64,000 bases of DNA from JAGQVA01 sp041391725 (GTDB taxonomy: Bacteria > Bacteroidota > Bacteroidia > J057). The DNA is taken from positions 1 through 64,000 of the forward strand of contig JAWKNL010000029.1 of assembly GCA_041391725.1 (NCBI GenBank), read 5' to 3'. The translations under genes were made by a program, and so were the position numbers. This document shows positions 26,054 to 33,746 of the stretch, piece after piece (position 1 is the first letter of the stretch; each line of letters begins with the position of its first letter). Under the pieces are notes generated by a model. That model was not told where the DNA came from, searched no databases, and saw only the letters and a list, made by a program, of their open reading frames with translations.

Positions 26054-27070
26054 TTAGTCAAATACAGGTTTCCCATATTTTCCATATTTTCTGATGTACT
26101 GCTCTAATTTAATAACTTCTTCCTTATTTCCCACAAATAAGGGTGTTCTTTGATGAAGATGTTCCGGATTTACATCCAGTACCCTTTCCCGGCCTGTACT
26201 GGCAGCCCCGCCGGCCTGCTCCGCGATAAAGGCCATGGGGTTGGCCTCAAAGGTAAGCCGGAGTTTTCCGCGTGGGTTTTCGATCGTTCCGGGGTACATA
26301 AAAATCCCTCCTTTGAGCAGGTTCCGGTGAAAATCAGCTACCAATGAACCTATATACCGGCTTTTATAAGGGATATCTGCGTCGCGTTTGATGTGGCGGA
26401 GGTATTGTTTCGTCCCTTCAAAAAACTTGCGGTAATGCCCTTCATTGACTGAATATGTGTCACACGAAGACGGGAAATGCATATTGGGGTGGGAAAGCAG
26501 AAACTCGCCGATAGAAGGATCAAGGGTAAAACCATTTACGCCATGGCCTGTCGTATAAACCAGCATGGTACTGGAACCATAAAGAATATAACCTGCCGCA
26601 ACCTGCTCCGAACCTTTTTGCAACAACTCATCATGACGGGGCAATCCCTCTGTATGCTTGCGGCGGTAAATGGAAAAAATTGTACCAATGGACACATTTA
26701 CATCAATATTGGAACTTCCGTCGAGCGGGTCCATGAGTACGATATATTTACCTGAACTTCCTTCCCGGATAATAAAGTCTTCATTTTCCTCCGAACCGAT
26801 GGCACAAACCATCCGGCCTTTAAACAAAGCGTCCATCATGTGTTCATTGGCATAAATATCTAGTTTCTGGACAGATTCGCCCTGCACGTTGACATTACCG
26901 GTGAGGCCAATGATATCCACCAGGCCCGCCTTATTTACCTCCCGGTTGATAATGCGGCAAGCGAGTACAATGTCTCTGATGATTTTTGAGAGCTGACCGG
27001 TGGCGTAGGGGAAATTTTGTTCATTCTGAATGATGAACTGCTCGAGCGTAGTCACTTTATTTGGTTCCAT
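26054..27070 (-). CDS. fbp: Fructose-1,6-bisphosphatase class 1
   Basis: Hydrolyses fructose-1,6-bisphosphate to fructose-6-phosphate, the committed step of gluconeogenesis. The metal-binding motif M-D-P-L-D-G-S-S-N-I-D is intact, and G-E-E-N-E-like acidic residues come before it (I-G-S-E-E-N-E-D). The substrate region Y-I-G-S-L-V-A-D-F-H-R-N and the M-Y-P-G-T segment also match class 1 enzymes. I start at the ATG at 27070 (M-E-P-N-K-V-T-T-L-E-Q-F), giving 338 residues. A TTG nine codons upstream overlaps a TTTTTG promoter-like stretch and is unlikely to be used. The gene is on its own, with a 67-base gap to the PspA gene. Confidence 0.95.
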   Translation of the reverse strand: MEPNKVTTLEQFIIQNEQNFPYATGQLSKIIRDIVLACRIINREVNKAGLVDIIGLTGNVNVQGESVQKLDIYANEHMMDALFKGRMVCAIGSEENEDFIIREGSSGKYIVLMDPLDGSSNIDVNVSIGTIFSIYRRKHTEGLPRHDELLQKGSEQVAAGYILYGSSTMLVYTTGHGVNGFTLDPSIGEFLLSHPNMHFPSSCDTYSVNEGHYRKFFEGTKQYLRHIKRDADIPYKSRYIGSLVADFHRNLLKGGIFMYPGTIENPRGKLRLTFEANPMAFIAEQAGGAASTGRERVLDVNPEHLHQRTPLFVGNKEEVIKLEQYIRKYGKYGKPVFD

Positions 27071-27127
27071 CTTCAAAATTGGCAAAAAGTATGTCAATTT
27101 TGAAAGACAAAATAAAAACTTTATGAC

Positions 27128-27865
27128 TTACGGCTCTATCTGCCGGATTACAAATGTGGGAACCCAGGTGTCAAACTGCCCCATCGAGATATGGCTCCAT
27201 ATATCCTGCGATTCAATCAGATTTACCGTCGCACCCTGTCCTATGGGCAAAGACCGGTAATTGGCGCCGTATGCGGGCTCATCGTAAAAAGAAGTAGGAC
27301 GAATCAGCACGGCGCGTTTCGGAGCAAAAAAGATATGTTCGGTCAACATCAACCCCAGCACTACGGCGGCAACGGAGGAAATAATAGCTATGGCATGCAG
27401 GGTTCCGGGGAGTTTCCGAAAGAAAATCATACCGCCAGACAAGGCAAGCCCCCCCAGTACCCAGATCAGAAAAATAAAATGATGCTGAACCCACAACCGG
27501 TAACCCGTCCATTCCTCTCCGGAGGATAGCCGTTCCCGGTTGGCATTTTCAACGAGCTGGCCAATTTTCTCATTCATCCGATTGCCGCCAAATTTCCACT
27601 GAATGGTGCGCAAATAGAAGATCGCTACCGGATAATTTCCTTTTTTTTCGTACATGTAGGCAAGTCTGTACAAAATATCTTCCCGCACATATCCCGACAA
27701 TAATAGTTGTTCATATAAGGGGATCGCATCCGTAAAGTTCTCATAATCATATTTTTCCGATGCAGCCATAAGGAGGCTATCGACCAGGGCAGCGCCTTTG
27801 GCCGAGACCGGTGCCGGCAGGAAAATTGCCAGACAGAGTAAAAATCTTTTAAAATTATTTGACAT
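27128..27865 (-). CDS. BatE-like protein (TPR, two membrane helices, SH3-like domain)
   Basis: 245 residues from the ATG at 27865 (M-S-N-N-F-K-R-F); a TTG three codons upstream is less likely. The protein has a signal peptide, a tetratricopeptide region (about 35-110; Y-E-N-F-T-D-A-I-P-L-Y-E-Q-L-L and G-N-Y-P-V-A-I-F-Y-L-R), two membrane helices (about 133-175) and a C-terminal SH3-like domain (R-S-L-P-I-G-Q-G-A-T-V-N-L ending T-W-V-P). This order is that of BatE, the last component of the Bacteroides aerotolerance operon, but no batA-D or MoxR genes are adjacent. Its 5' end lies inside the promoter of the divergent tRNA genes, so the two transcription units may interfere. Confidence 0.72.
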   Translation of the reverse strand: MSNNFKRFLLCLAIFLPAPVSAKGAALVDSLLMAASEKYDYENFTDAIPLYEQLLLSGYVREDILYRLAYMYEKKGNYPVAIFYLRTIQWKFGGNRMNEKIGQLVENANRERLSSGEEWTGYRLWVQHHFIFLIWVLGGLALSGGMIFFRKLPGTLHAIAIISSVAAVVLGLMLTEHIFFAPKRAVLIRPTSFYDEPAYGANYRSLPIGQGATVNLIESQDIWSHISMGQFDTWVPTFVIRQIEP

Positions 27866-27888
27866 TCCAGTCAATGGGCGTATCTTTG
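27858..27888 (+). promoter_or_regulatory. Promoter of the tRNA-Lys/tRNA-Leu unit
   Basis: TTTG at 27858-27861, a 19-base spacer and TATCTTTG at 27881-27888: a perfect match to the Bacteroidota housekeeping promoter. It overlaps the start of the divergent BatE-like gene. Confidence 0.75.
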
Positions 27889-27933
27889 CAATCGCAATTA
27901 CGTAAAGGATATTTACGTTTGCAAAAATAAGCT

Positions 27934-28006
27934 GATTCGGTAGCTCAGTTGGTAGAGCATCTCACTTTTAATGAGAGGGTCCTGGGTTCGAGTCCCAGCC
28001 GAATCA
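27934..28006 (+). tRNA. tRNA-Lys (anticodon TTT)
   Basis: A 73-base cloverleaf. The acceptor stem pairs GATTCGG with CCGAATC and the discriminator is A. The D loop is in AGCTCAGTTGGTAGAGC. The anticodon stem TCTCA/TGAGA encloses loop CTTTTAA, and the T arm is in GGTTCGAGTCC. CCA is not encoded. It lies 22 bases before tRNA-Leu. Confidence 0.97.
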
Positions 28007-28028
28007 CAAAGTTCTCGCTAATTTTTAA

Positions 28029-28112
28029 GCCCAGGTGGTGGAACTGGTAGACACGCTACTTTGAGGGGGTAGTGTCCTTACGGATGTGGGGGTTCGAATC
28101 CCCCCCTGGGTA
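28029..28112 (+). tRNA. tRNA-Leu (anticodon GAG)
   Basis: An 84-base class II tRNA with a long variable arm. Acceptor GCCCAGG pairs with CCTGGGT (first pair G-U), discriminator A. The anticodon loop is TTGAGGG with GAG at the centre, and the T arm is in GGGGGTTCGAATCCCCC. CCA is not encoded. It is cotranscribed with tRNA-Lys and followed directly by a terminator. Confidence 0.95.
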
Positions 28113-28114
28113 CG

Positions 28115-28145
28115 AAAAGCTGCTTATGGCGGCTTTTTTGCTTTT
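28115..28145 (+). terminator. Intrinsic terminator of the tRNA unit
   Basis: Stem AAAAGCTGC (28115-28123) pairs with GCGGCTTTT (28129-28137) with one G-T pair and loop TTATG, followed by TTGCTTTT. It begins three bases after tRNA-Leu. Confidence 0.8.
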
Positions 28146-28155
28146 ATAGGCCTTC

Positions 28156-28695
28156 CTATGGCGTCGCAATCGCCCGGTCAGCAAAATAGTTGCTTCCGTT
28201 GAAACGGATGAAGGCGCCGTCGGAGAATTCGCTGGCAGAAAGGTCATTTCCTTCAGAAGAAACAGCAATACTGAGTTCCAACTCCCCGGCATCCCCTGTA
28301 ATGTGAGAGATTCTGAGGAAGCCGGTTCCACCATAGTTGTTGACCGAAGCTTCGGAGAAATAGCCATTTTCCACGCGGAGACTACCCGGTACAAACACCA
28401 CACCGCTGCCAACCGGAAGCGAATGATGCATATCAAACAGAATATCCGGTCTGCCCGACATTTGGCTGAACTGGTAGGTAATCCTTCTCGGCTGATACGC
28501 CCTCGCCTGCGTTTCGGCAACCACTGAAAGTTTGGGTGGAGAAAGTCTGTAATGGCTCAGATCCTGGTACATCAGCATCACAGCCAGAGCCATACTGGTG
28601 AAAGTTGCTCCCATCAATATCATTTTCACCATCAACAGTTGCCGCACCTGCTGGCGGTGGGCAGTTTTTAATTCGTTTTTGGGCCGGGCACTCAT
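28156..28695 (-). CDS. Membrane-anchored protein of unknown function
   Basis: 179 residues. A basic cytoplasmic N-terminus (K-T-A-H-R-Q-Q-V-R) is followed by one hydrophobic helix at about 22-43 and a periplasmic part of short beta strands with many Gly and Ser (L-P-V-G-S-G-V-V-F-V-P-G-S-L). I recognise no domain. It converges on the tRNA genes; the stop lies 11 bases from the end of their terminator. A 16-bp palindrome lies about 65 bases upstream of its start. Confidence 0.55.
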   Translation of the reverse strand: MSARPKNELKTAHRQQVRQLLMVKMILMGATFTSMALAVMLMYQDLSHYRLSPPKLSVVAETQARAYQPRRITYQFSQMSGRPDILFDMHHSLPVGSGVVFVPGSLRVENGYFSEASVNNYGGTGFLRISHITGDAGELELSIAVSSEGNDLSASEFSDGAFIRFNGSNYFADRAIATP

Positions 28696-28759
28696 CGGGA
28701 TTTATGTTAGAAGATTCCCTAAAATTATCCCGAATACAAAAAATTAAAAAATCCAAATA

Positions 28760-28775
28760 ATGAAATATATTTCAT
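28760..28775. repeat. 16-bp perfect palindrome
   Basis: ATGAAATATATTTCAT reads the same on both strands. It lies between the terminator of the GldJ/K-like gene and the start of the 28156-28695 gene, both on the minus strand. It could be an operator, but the region is AT-rich and chance is possible. Confidence 0.4.
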
Positions 28776-28783
28776 CGGGATTT

Positions 28784-28826
28784 TTTATAAAAAACAACAA
28801 AGGCGACCCCATGTGGGATCGCCTTT
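28784..28826 (-). terminator. Intrinsic terminator of the GldJ/K-like gene
   Basis: Stem AAAGGCGA (28799-28806) pairs with TCGCCTTT (28819-28826), extended by an inner CCC/GGG helix. On the minus strand it is followed by a T-rich tract (TTGTTGTTTTTT). It lies 22 bases after the stop of the gene at 28849. Confidence 0.82.
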
Positions 28827-28848
28827 GAAAAGAGGAAATATCGTTGTA

Positions 28849-30018
28849 TCAGTCAGGGCTACCAACGCGGATCATCGCGCAGCGGAATCCGATAGTAGCG
28901 CTGGAAGAGTCTGCATTATAGAATCTTCTTGCACCGGGGGAGAGGTAGTATGCAATATCATACCATGAGCCACCGCGGTAAACTTTTACGTTATCAAACC
29001 CATCATTACCAACTGGTGCATTGGGATCGGGGTTGAAGAGGAGAGATTCTTTGGACTTATAGGAAATATCGTCGAGCCAGTCATCGGGACGAATTTCGGT
29101 TTTACCTTTCCGGCGATAGGGGTTGAAGTCTTCAACGTCTTCGAATGCCAGAATACGGTAGTTATCCTGCGTCCATTCTGCCACGTTACCGGACATGTTG
29201 TAGAGTCCGAAATCGTTGGGCCAGAACTCATATACCGGAGCGGTAATCATATAACCATCGGTCATATGGTGGCCGTCACCACCTCTCCATCCGGCGTAGT
29301 CACCCCGTCCGCGTTTGAAGTTGGCGCGGAACTGGCCTTTGCGGTTGCGGAGAGATTTTCCTTCCCAGGCATAGATTTCGCTTTCGAGGAGGCCGCGGGC
29401 GGCGTATTCCCATTCAGCTTCGGTAGGAAGACGGTAAGAAGGATACTTAATAGCTTCTTCATCTTTTTCGGTAAGAACGTCGTTCACCTTCTGTGTCCGC
29501 CATTTGCAGTATTCGTTGGCCTGGTGCCAGTTTACACCCACTACCGGATACATATTGAATGCCGGGTGGCTGTAGTAAGTTTCTGCATACGGATCGTTGA
29601 AGGCGAGGTCGCGACGCCATACGTTGGTATCGGGATAAAGCTCCTGAAAGCGGGTTTCACCACCATCATTTTTCAGGACGTCTTCCAGAAATTCTTTCCA
29701 GTCAACGTTTGCAATTTCGGTTTCATCCATGTAAAAGCTCTGTACTGTTACCTGGCGCTGGCGGTTGTCCATCGAGTTTTCGATATCTTTTTCACCACCA
29801 CCCATCAGGAACGTACCTCCGGGGATCAATACCAGACCGGGAGCAGGTTCAGTTTCCTTGTACTTAGGGGGTTTGTAGGTATCTTCGCTATACTTGATAC
29901 CCGTTTTACTGCTGCGCTTGCCGACGTTGTTGATTTTGCTTTTGTGACTGGAACAGCTAACCATTAGCCCACATGCAAGGAGGGCTGACAGCGCATAAGT
30001 GATTCCTCTGTTTTTCAT
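28849..30018 (-). CDS. GldJ/GldK-like gliding/type IX secretion lipoprotein (SUMF1-fold)
   Basis: 389 residues from the ATG at 30018 (M-K-N-R-G-I-T-Y-A-L), with a lipoprotein signal ending M-V-S-C-S-S. Residues about 55-385 form the formylglycine-generating-enzyme (SUMF1) fold: I-P-G-G-T-F-L-M-G-G-G, F-Y-M-D-E-T-E-I-A-N, Y-R-L-P-T-E-A-E-W-E-Y-A-A-R-G, N-V-A-E-W-T and R-G-G-S-W-Y, ending G-F-R-C-A-M. In Bacteroidota this lipoprotein type is GldJ or GldK, which help build the ring of the type IX secretion/gliding machinery on the periplasmic side of the outer membrane. The PorP/SprF gene is directly upstream, but gldL, gldM and gldN do not follow, so I cannot choose between GldJ and GldK. It has its own promoter. 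Confidence 0.82.
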   Translation of the reverse strand: MKNRGITYALSALLACGLMVSCSSHKSKINNVGKRSSKTGIKYSEDTYKPPKYKETEPAPGLVLIPGGTFLMGGGEKDIENSMDNRQRQVTVQSFYMDETEIANVDWKEFLEDVLKNDGGETRFQELYPDTNVWRRDLAFNDPYAETYYSHPAFNMYPVVGVNWHQANEYCKWRTQKVNDVLTEKDEEAIKYPSYRLPTEAEWEYAARGLLESEIYAWEGKSLRNRKGQFRANFKRGRGDYAGWRGGDGHHMTDGYMITAPVYEFWPNDFGLYNMSGNVAEWTQDNYRILAFEDVEDFNPYRRKGKTEIRPDDWLDDISYKSKESLLFNPDPNAPVGNDGFDNVKVYRGGSWYDIAYYLSPGARRFYNADSSSATIGFRCAMIRVGSPD

Positions 30019-30139
30019 AAGAAGACGTTGTTTTACAGCTTTATTACGACACACCTGCCGGAATATTGCCCGGTTTTACTCGTATAGAAGGTAAATGATA
30101 ACAAGTAGAGCTTTTTATCCTATCGTGCAATTAAGTTTG

Positions 30140-30169
30140 CAAATATAAATACTGACTGCGGTTATCAAA
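30140..30169 (-). promoter_or_regulatory. Promoter of the GldJ/K-like gene
   Basis: On the minus strand TTTG (plus 30166-30169), an 18-base spacer and TATATTTG (plus 30140-30147). The -33 element overlaps the end of the PorP/SprF gene, so the lipoprotein can be expressed on its own. Confidence 0.65.
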
Positions 30170-31166
30170 ATCTGGGACAAGGCATTTTGCGGTGGCGCAG
30201 CCCTTTGGGCTTATTGTACTGCTCAAACTCCATGACCACTGAAATTTCGTGTGAGCCGCCGGAAATCCCCTGTGTAAGATCTGAAATCGTATAATCGTAA
30301 GAGTATCCAAAGCTAAACGGTCCCTGCTTTACTCCGATGAGACCAATCATAGCATCCTGATGGCGGTACCAGAGACCAAACACCATTGGTTCAATATTTA
30401 AGTAAAGACCTGCATCAATCTGGTAAAACTCACCTTGCATTTTGTAGAGAAATACAGGCGAAATTGACATTTCCCTGCGGCTGCCCATCGGCTCGATCGG
30501 AATGTTAATACCACCGGTAACCGTGTATTTGCGCGGGAGTTTTGCTTCGATATTGCTTTGGCTTACCTGAGTAAATACTTCCTGAGGTTCGGTAATATGA
30601 TGTACCGATACACCCAGCCAGGCATATTCATTGTAATAGGTAATCCCTGCGCTCACATCGGGGCGAATGACTGCATTGGATATATTGCCCGGCTCAAGTG
30701 TAGGCCTTACAAATCCGTTGCGGGGATCGATCTGGTCGGGGAACCGAAGTTTGTAGAAATCAATACTTGCCTGTTGGAGCCCGGCAGAAAGACCAAACCG
30801 GAGAAAATTGTCGTCCACGATTTCCACTTCGTAGGCATAACTGAGGTTGATATTCAGTTTGGTAAGATTTCCTTCACCTGCCACATCTGAGTTGAAGTTG
30901 ATACCCACCCCCTGAGAAGTACCGAGGAAATGCACAGGCTGATCATACGAAAAGGCAAATTGTTTGTAATAGCCCGGGATTTTCACCCACTGTGCGCGGT
31001 AGTTCATCGCGACTCTCGGGCCGATACCCGCACCGGTAAAAGCAGGGTTCAGCATTACCTGGTTGGAGTAAAACTGAGAATATTGTGGGTCCTGCGCACG
31101 GGCATTCATAAGAAGGAGAAAGCAGAATGCCAGAACAAGGGACACGCGAGCTGACAGCTTTTTCAT
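30165..31166 (-). CDS. PorP/SprF family type IX secretion outer-membrane protein
   Basis: 333 residues from the ATG at 31166 (M-K-K-L-S-A-R-V-S-L), which starts a proper signal peptide ending N-A-R-A-Q. The mature N-terminus D-P-Q-Y-S-Q-F-Y-S-N-Q-V-M-L-N-P-A-F-T-G-A is the hallmark of PorP/SprF, and barrel strands follow, including F-S-F-G-Y-S-Y-D-Y-T. In the family these proteins work with type IX secretion, some fixing secreted adhesins to the surface. This copy lies just before a GldJ/K-like lipoprotein gene, as in porP-porK or sprF-type clusters. The extra 24 residues possible upstream would spoil the signal peptide. Confidence 0.9.
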   Translation of the reverse strand: MKKLSARVSLVLAFCFLLLMNARAQDPQYSQFYSNQVMLNPAFTGAGIGPRVAMNYRAQWVKIPGYYKQFAFSYDQPVHFLGTSQGVGINFNSDVAGEGNLTKLNINLSYAYEVEIVDDNFLRFGLSAGLQQASIDFYKLRFPDQIDPRNGFVRPTLEPGNISNAVIRPDVSAGITYYNEYAWLGVSVHHITEPQEVFTQVSQSNIEAKLPRKYTVTGGINIPIEPMGSRREMSISPVFLYKMQGEFYQIDAGLYLNIEPMVFGLWYRHQDAMIGLIGVKQGPFSFGYSYDYTISDLTQGISGGSHEISVVMEFEQYNKPKGLRHRKMPCPRF

Positions 31167-31465
31167 TTGGTAAACAGTGTTAAAGTATTCTCGCATATGT
31201 TTATGCAGGTATAAAAGTATTGCTTTTCGCGGTAACATAATAGTCGAAACCTGATTTGGTTACACCCCTTTTTTGGAAAATTTGGATTGGAAGCTGCAAT
31301 CTGCATGATTTTTTTCATAAAAACCAGCGAATTATTTTAAGCCTCCAACATCAAAACCCAAATTAATTAACTCCAAAAGCCGGGAAATATTGAATTTACC
31401 GTAAATTCGTACACAACTTTTTTAATACTACCAAGTCAGGTTTTTCCCTCAAAAATTATGAACGT
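31167..31465. other. Divergent intergenic region between porP/sprF-like and sdaAB genes
   Basis: About 299 bases without a gene. It must hold both promoters, but I see only weak matches: TAAATTCG at 31402-31409 for the plus strand and a TACTTTTA-like box for the minus strand. No terminator, strong palindrome or small open frame stands out. Confidence 0.5.
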
Positions 31466-32143
31466 ATGGCTGAAAGAAGTAGTATATTTGATATGATCGG
31501 CCCGATTATGATTGGTCCCTCCAGTTCCCACACCGGTGGTGTGGCCCGTATCGGCCGGGTGGCACGTGGTCTGTTTGGCAGGCAGCCACAACAGGCGATG
31601 ATTACTTTCTACAATTCATTCTCCCGCACCTATGAAGGCCATGGAAGCGACAGAGCCATTATTGCCGGCCTGCTGGATATGAAAACTGATGATGAGCGCC
31701 TGAAAAATTCTTTTGATTTTGCCGCAGAAGCCGGGCTGAAATACACTTTCAAAGCTGTATTTAATGCCTCCGCTCTTCACCCCAATTCTATCAAAATTGA
31801 TATGATCAATGGCGATAAAAAAATGAGCGTGCTTGGTGTTTCCAGAGGAGGCGGACTGATATCGATTGTAGAAGTGGATGGTTTTCCCTGCAATTTTTCG
31901 GCTCAGTCGCCAGTCATGGTGATCAAGGCCGAAGACACCAACGGAAGCGCGGCATTTATCACGAATGTGATTGCACACGAAGACTGCAATATCGCCACGA
32001 TGACAATCAACCGCAGCGGAAAACGCGCCATGGCCAAGCTGGTAATTGAGCTTGATTCGCCCATTCGCCCGCTCACCCTCGAATACCTTAAAAGCCTCAG
32101 CTGGGTGCGGGAAGTGATCTACCTGCCCAACCTCGACCTCTGA
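31466..32143 (+). CDS. sdaAB: L-serine ammonia-lyase, iron-sulfur type, beta subunit
   Basis: 225 residues. The N-terminus S-I-F-D-M-I-G-P-I-M-I-G-P-S-S-S-H-T-G-G is the diagnostic start of the serine dehydratase beta domain, and the C-terminal part (I-A-T-M-T-I-N-R) is an ACT-like regulatory domain. Together with an alpha subunit carrying the [4Fe-4S] cluster cysteines it deaminates L-serine to pyruvate and ammonia. The alpha gene is not adjacent: the next gene is a TolC homologue, so the subunits are encoded apart. An ATG at 31458 is out of frame; 31466 is the evident start. Confidence 0.92.
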   Translation: MAERSSIFDMIGPIMIGPSSSHTGGVARIGRVARGLFGRQPQQAMITFYNSFSRTYEGHGSDRAIIAGLLDMKTDDERLKNSFDFAAEAGLKYTFKAVFNASALHPNSIKIDMINGDKKMSVLGVSRGGGLISIVEVDGFPCNFSAQSPVMVIKAEDTNGSAAFITNVIAHEDCNIATMTINRSGKRAMAKLVIELDSPIRPLTLEYLKSLSWVREVIYLPNLDL

Positions 32144-32263
32144 TATTCTGCAAAACCCCGGATAATCTCTGCCATTCATTTTTTGTTACGACGCCTTTTG
32201 CCAAACTTTACGATGCAAATTTCTGTTCGGCAGAGACCTTTAAAATATATAAGTCCGACTTTT

Positions 32264-33703
32264 ATGAATCTACGAACCATCACTTCCGTTGTAGTTTTTT
32301 CGCTGATATTTTCCCTGTCATTTGCGCAGGAAGCACAAACCTGGGATCTCAGAAAATGTCTTGAGTATGCCTTGGAAAGCAATATTTCGCTAAAGCAGGC
32401 AGAACTCAACCAACTCAACAACCAGATCGGCCTTGATCAGGCGCAGGCTGCCCGGACTCCTTCTTTTAGTTTTGGCGCCAATACCACCACCAACTTTGGT
32501 TATTCAGTCAACCCCTTTACCAACCAGTTTACCTCTCAGGCTATCCAGTCTTTAAATGGAGGACTATCTTCGAATATGACCCTCTTCAATGGATTTCGGA
32601 TCAGCAATACCATAAAACAAGCTGAACTTGACCTGAATGCCAGCGAACTTGATCTCAAACAGGCGCAAAACGACCTCGCACTCAATGTTGCCCTCGCTTA
32701 TCTGCAGATTCTCCGTTCCGAAGAAAACGTCAAAAGCGCTCAGCTTCAGGTTGCCTCCACCAAAGAACAGCATGACCGCACCGCAAAACTGGTGCGCGCA
32801 GGTTCGCTCGCTCAGGCTGATCTCATTCAGCTTGAATCACAAATCGCCACTGACGAACTCGCACTCGTCAACAACCAAAATCAGCGCGAACTTGCCTATC
32901 TCAATCTTATGCAGATTCTGCGTCTTGACCCCGGTCAGGCTTTCCGCATTCAAGTTCCCGAACTCGACGACCCGGGAGCAGATTTTATGGATGCCACAAC
33001 TTCCGAAATTTATGATATAGCTGAGAAAAATCAGCCATTTATTCAGAGCGCTGATGTACAGGTACAAAGTTCTGCTCTGGGAATTGAAATTGCCAAAGCC
33101 GGACGTATGCCCAGCCTTACGGCCTCTGCTCAGGTCGGGTCAGGATACTCAAGCGGTCGCCAGCAGTTTACCGGCGAAACATTTGATGTGACGGCGCCGG
33201 TGAATATATCGGTCAATGGCGGAGAAACTCAGCCTGCCAATATTACATACCCTGATCAGGGAAGAATTACAGAAACCTATACTTTTGGGAGCCAGATGGT
33301 GGACAACATCGGCGGTAATATTTCCATTAACCTGAACATCCCTATTTACAGCCGCAAACAGAATCTCGCCAATATACAGCGCGCAGAACTTACCCTGAAA
33401 AATTCACAGTTCTCCGCCGACCTCCAGCGCCAGCAACTGGAACAGACCATACAGCAGGCGTATGTGGATGCAAAAAGCGCCTATTCCAGCTACCTCGCCA
33501 CCCAAAAGCAGGTGGCGGCACTTGAACTGACTTTTAAAAACACAGAAAAGCAGTACAACCTGGGGGTTGTTAATTCGACCGAATATCTGTTGGCTAAAAA
33601 TAATCTCAACCGCGCAACCAATGACCTGGTCAGAACCAAATTTGACTTTATATTCCGCATAAAAGTTCTCGATTTTTACCAGGGCAAACCGCTCGATTTT
33701 TAA
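32264..33703 (+). CDS. TolC family outer-membrane efflux channel
   Basis: 479 residues from the ATG at 32264 (M-N-L-R-T-I-T-S-V-V-V-F), which begins the signal peptide ending S-F-A-Q. Two related halves of long coiled coil plus short barrel strands follow. Family signs are W-D-L-R-K-C-L-E-Y-A-L-E-S-N, the Q-A-E-L-D/T-L repeats and the C-terminal Y-N-L-G-V-V-N-S-T-E-Y-L-L-A-K-N-N-L. TolC proteins form the outer-membrane exit of tripartite efflux or type I secretion systems. The adaptor gene follows 43 bases later. An upstream in-frame ATG at 32183 would destroy the signal peptide. Confidence 0.92.
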   Translation: MNLRTITSVVVFSLIFSLSFAQEAQTWDLRKCLEYALESNISLKQAELNQLNNQIGLDQAQAARTPSFSFGANTTTNFGYSVNPFTNQFTSQAIQSLNGGLSSNMTLFNGFRISNTIKQAELDLNASELDLKQAQNDLALNVALAYLQILRSEENVKSAQLQVASTKEQHDRTAKLVRAGSLAQADLIQLESQIATDELALVNNQNQRELAYLNLMQILRLDPGQAFRIQVPELDDPGADFMDATTSEIYDIAEKNQPFIQSADVQVQSSALGIEIAKAGRMPSLTASAQVGSGYSSGRQQFTGETFDVTAPVNISVNGGETQPANITYPDQGRITETYTFGSQMVDNIGGNISINLNIPIYSRKQNLANIQRAELTLKNSQFSADLQRQQLEQTIQQAYVDAKSAYSSYLATQKQVAALELTFKNTEKQYNLGVVNSTEYLLAKNNLNRATNDLVRTKFDFIFRIKVLDFYQGKPLDF

Positions 33704-33746
33704 TTGAATACCACAGGTTACTCAGACGCTATTCATGACAATTGAA

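Noticed and set aside
28056..28520. Minus-strand frame crossing the tRNA-Leu gene
   Set aside because: It overlaps tRNA-Leu, its terminator and most of the 28156-28695 gene in another frame, and its translation is low-complexity and basic.
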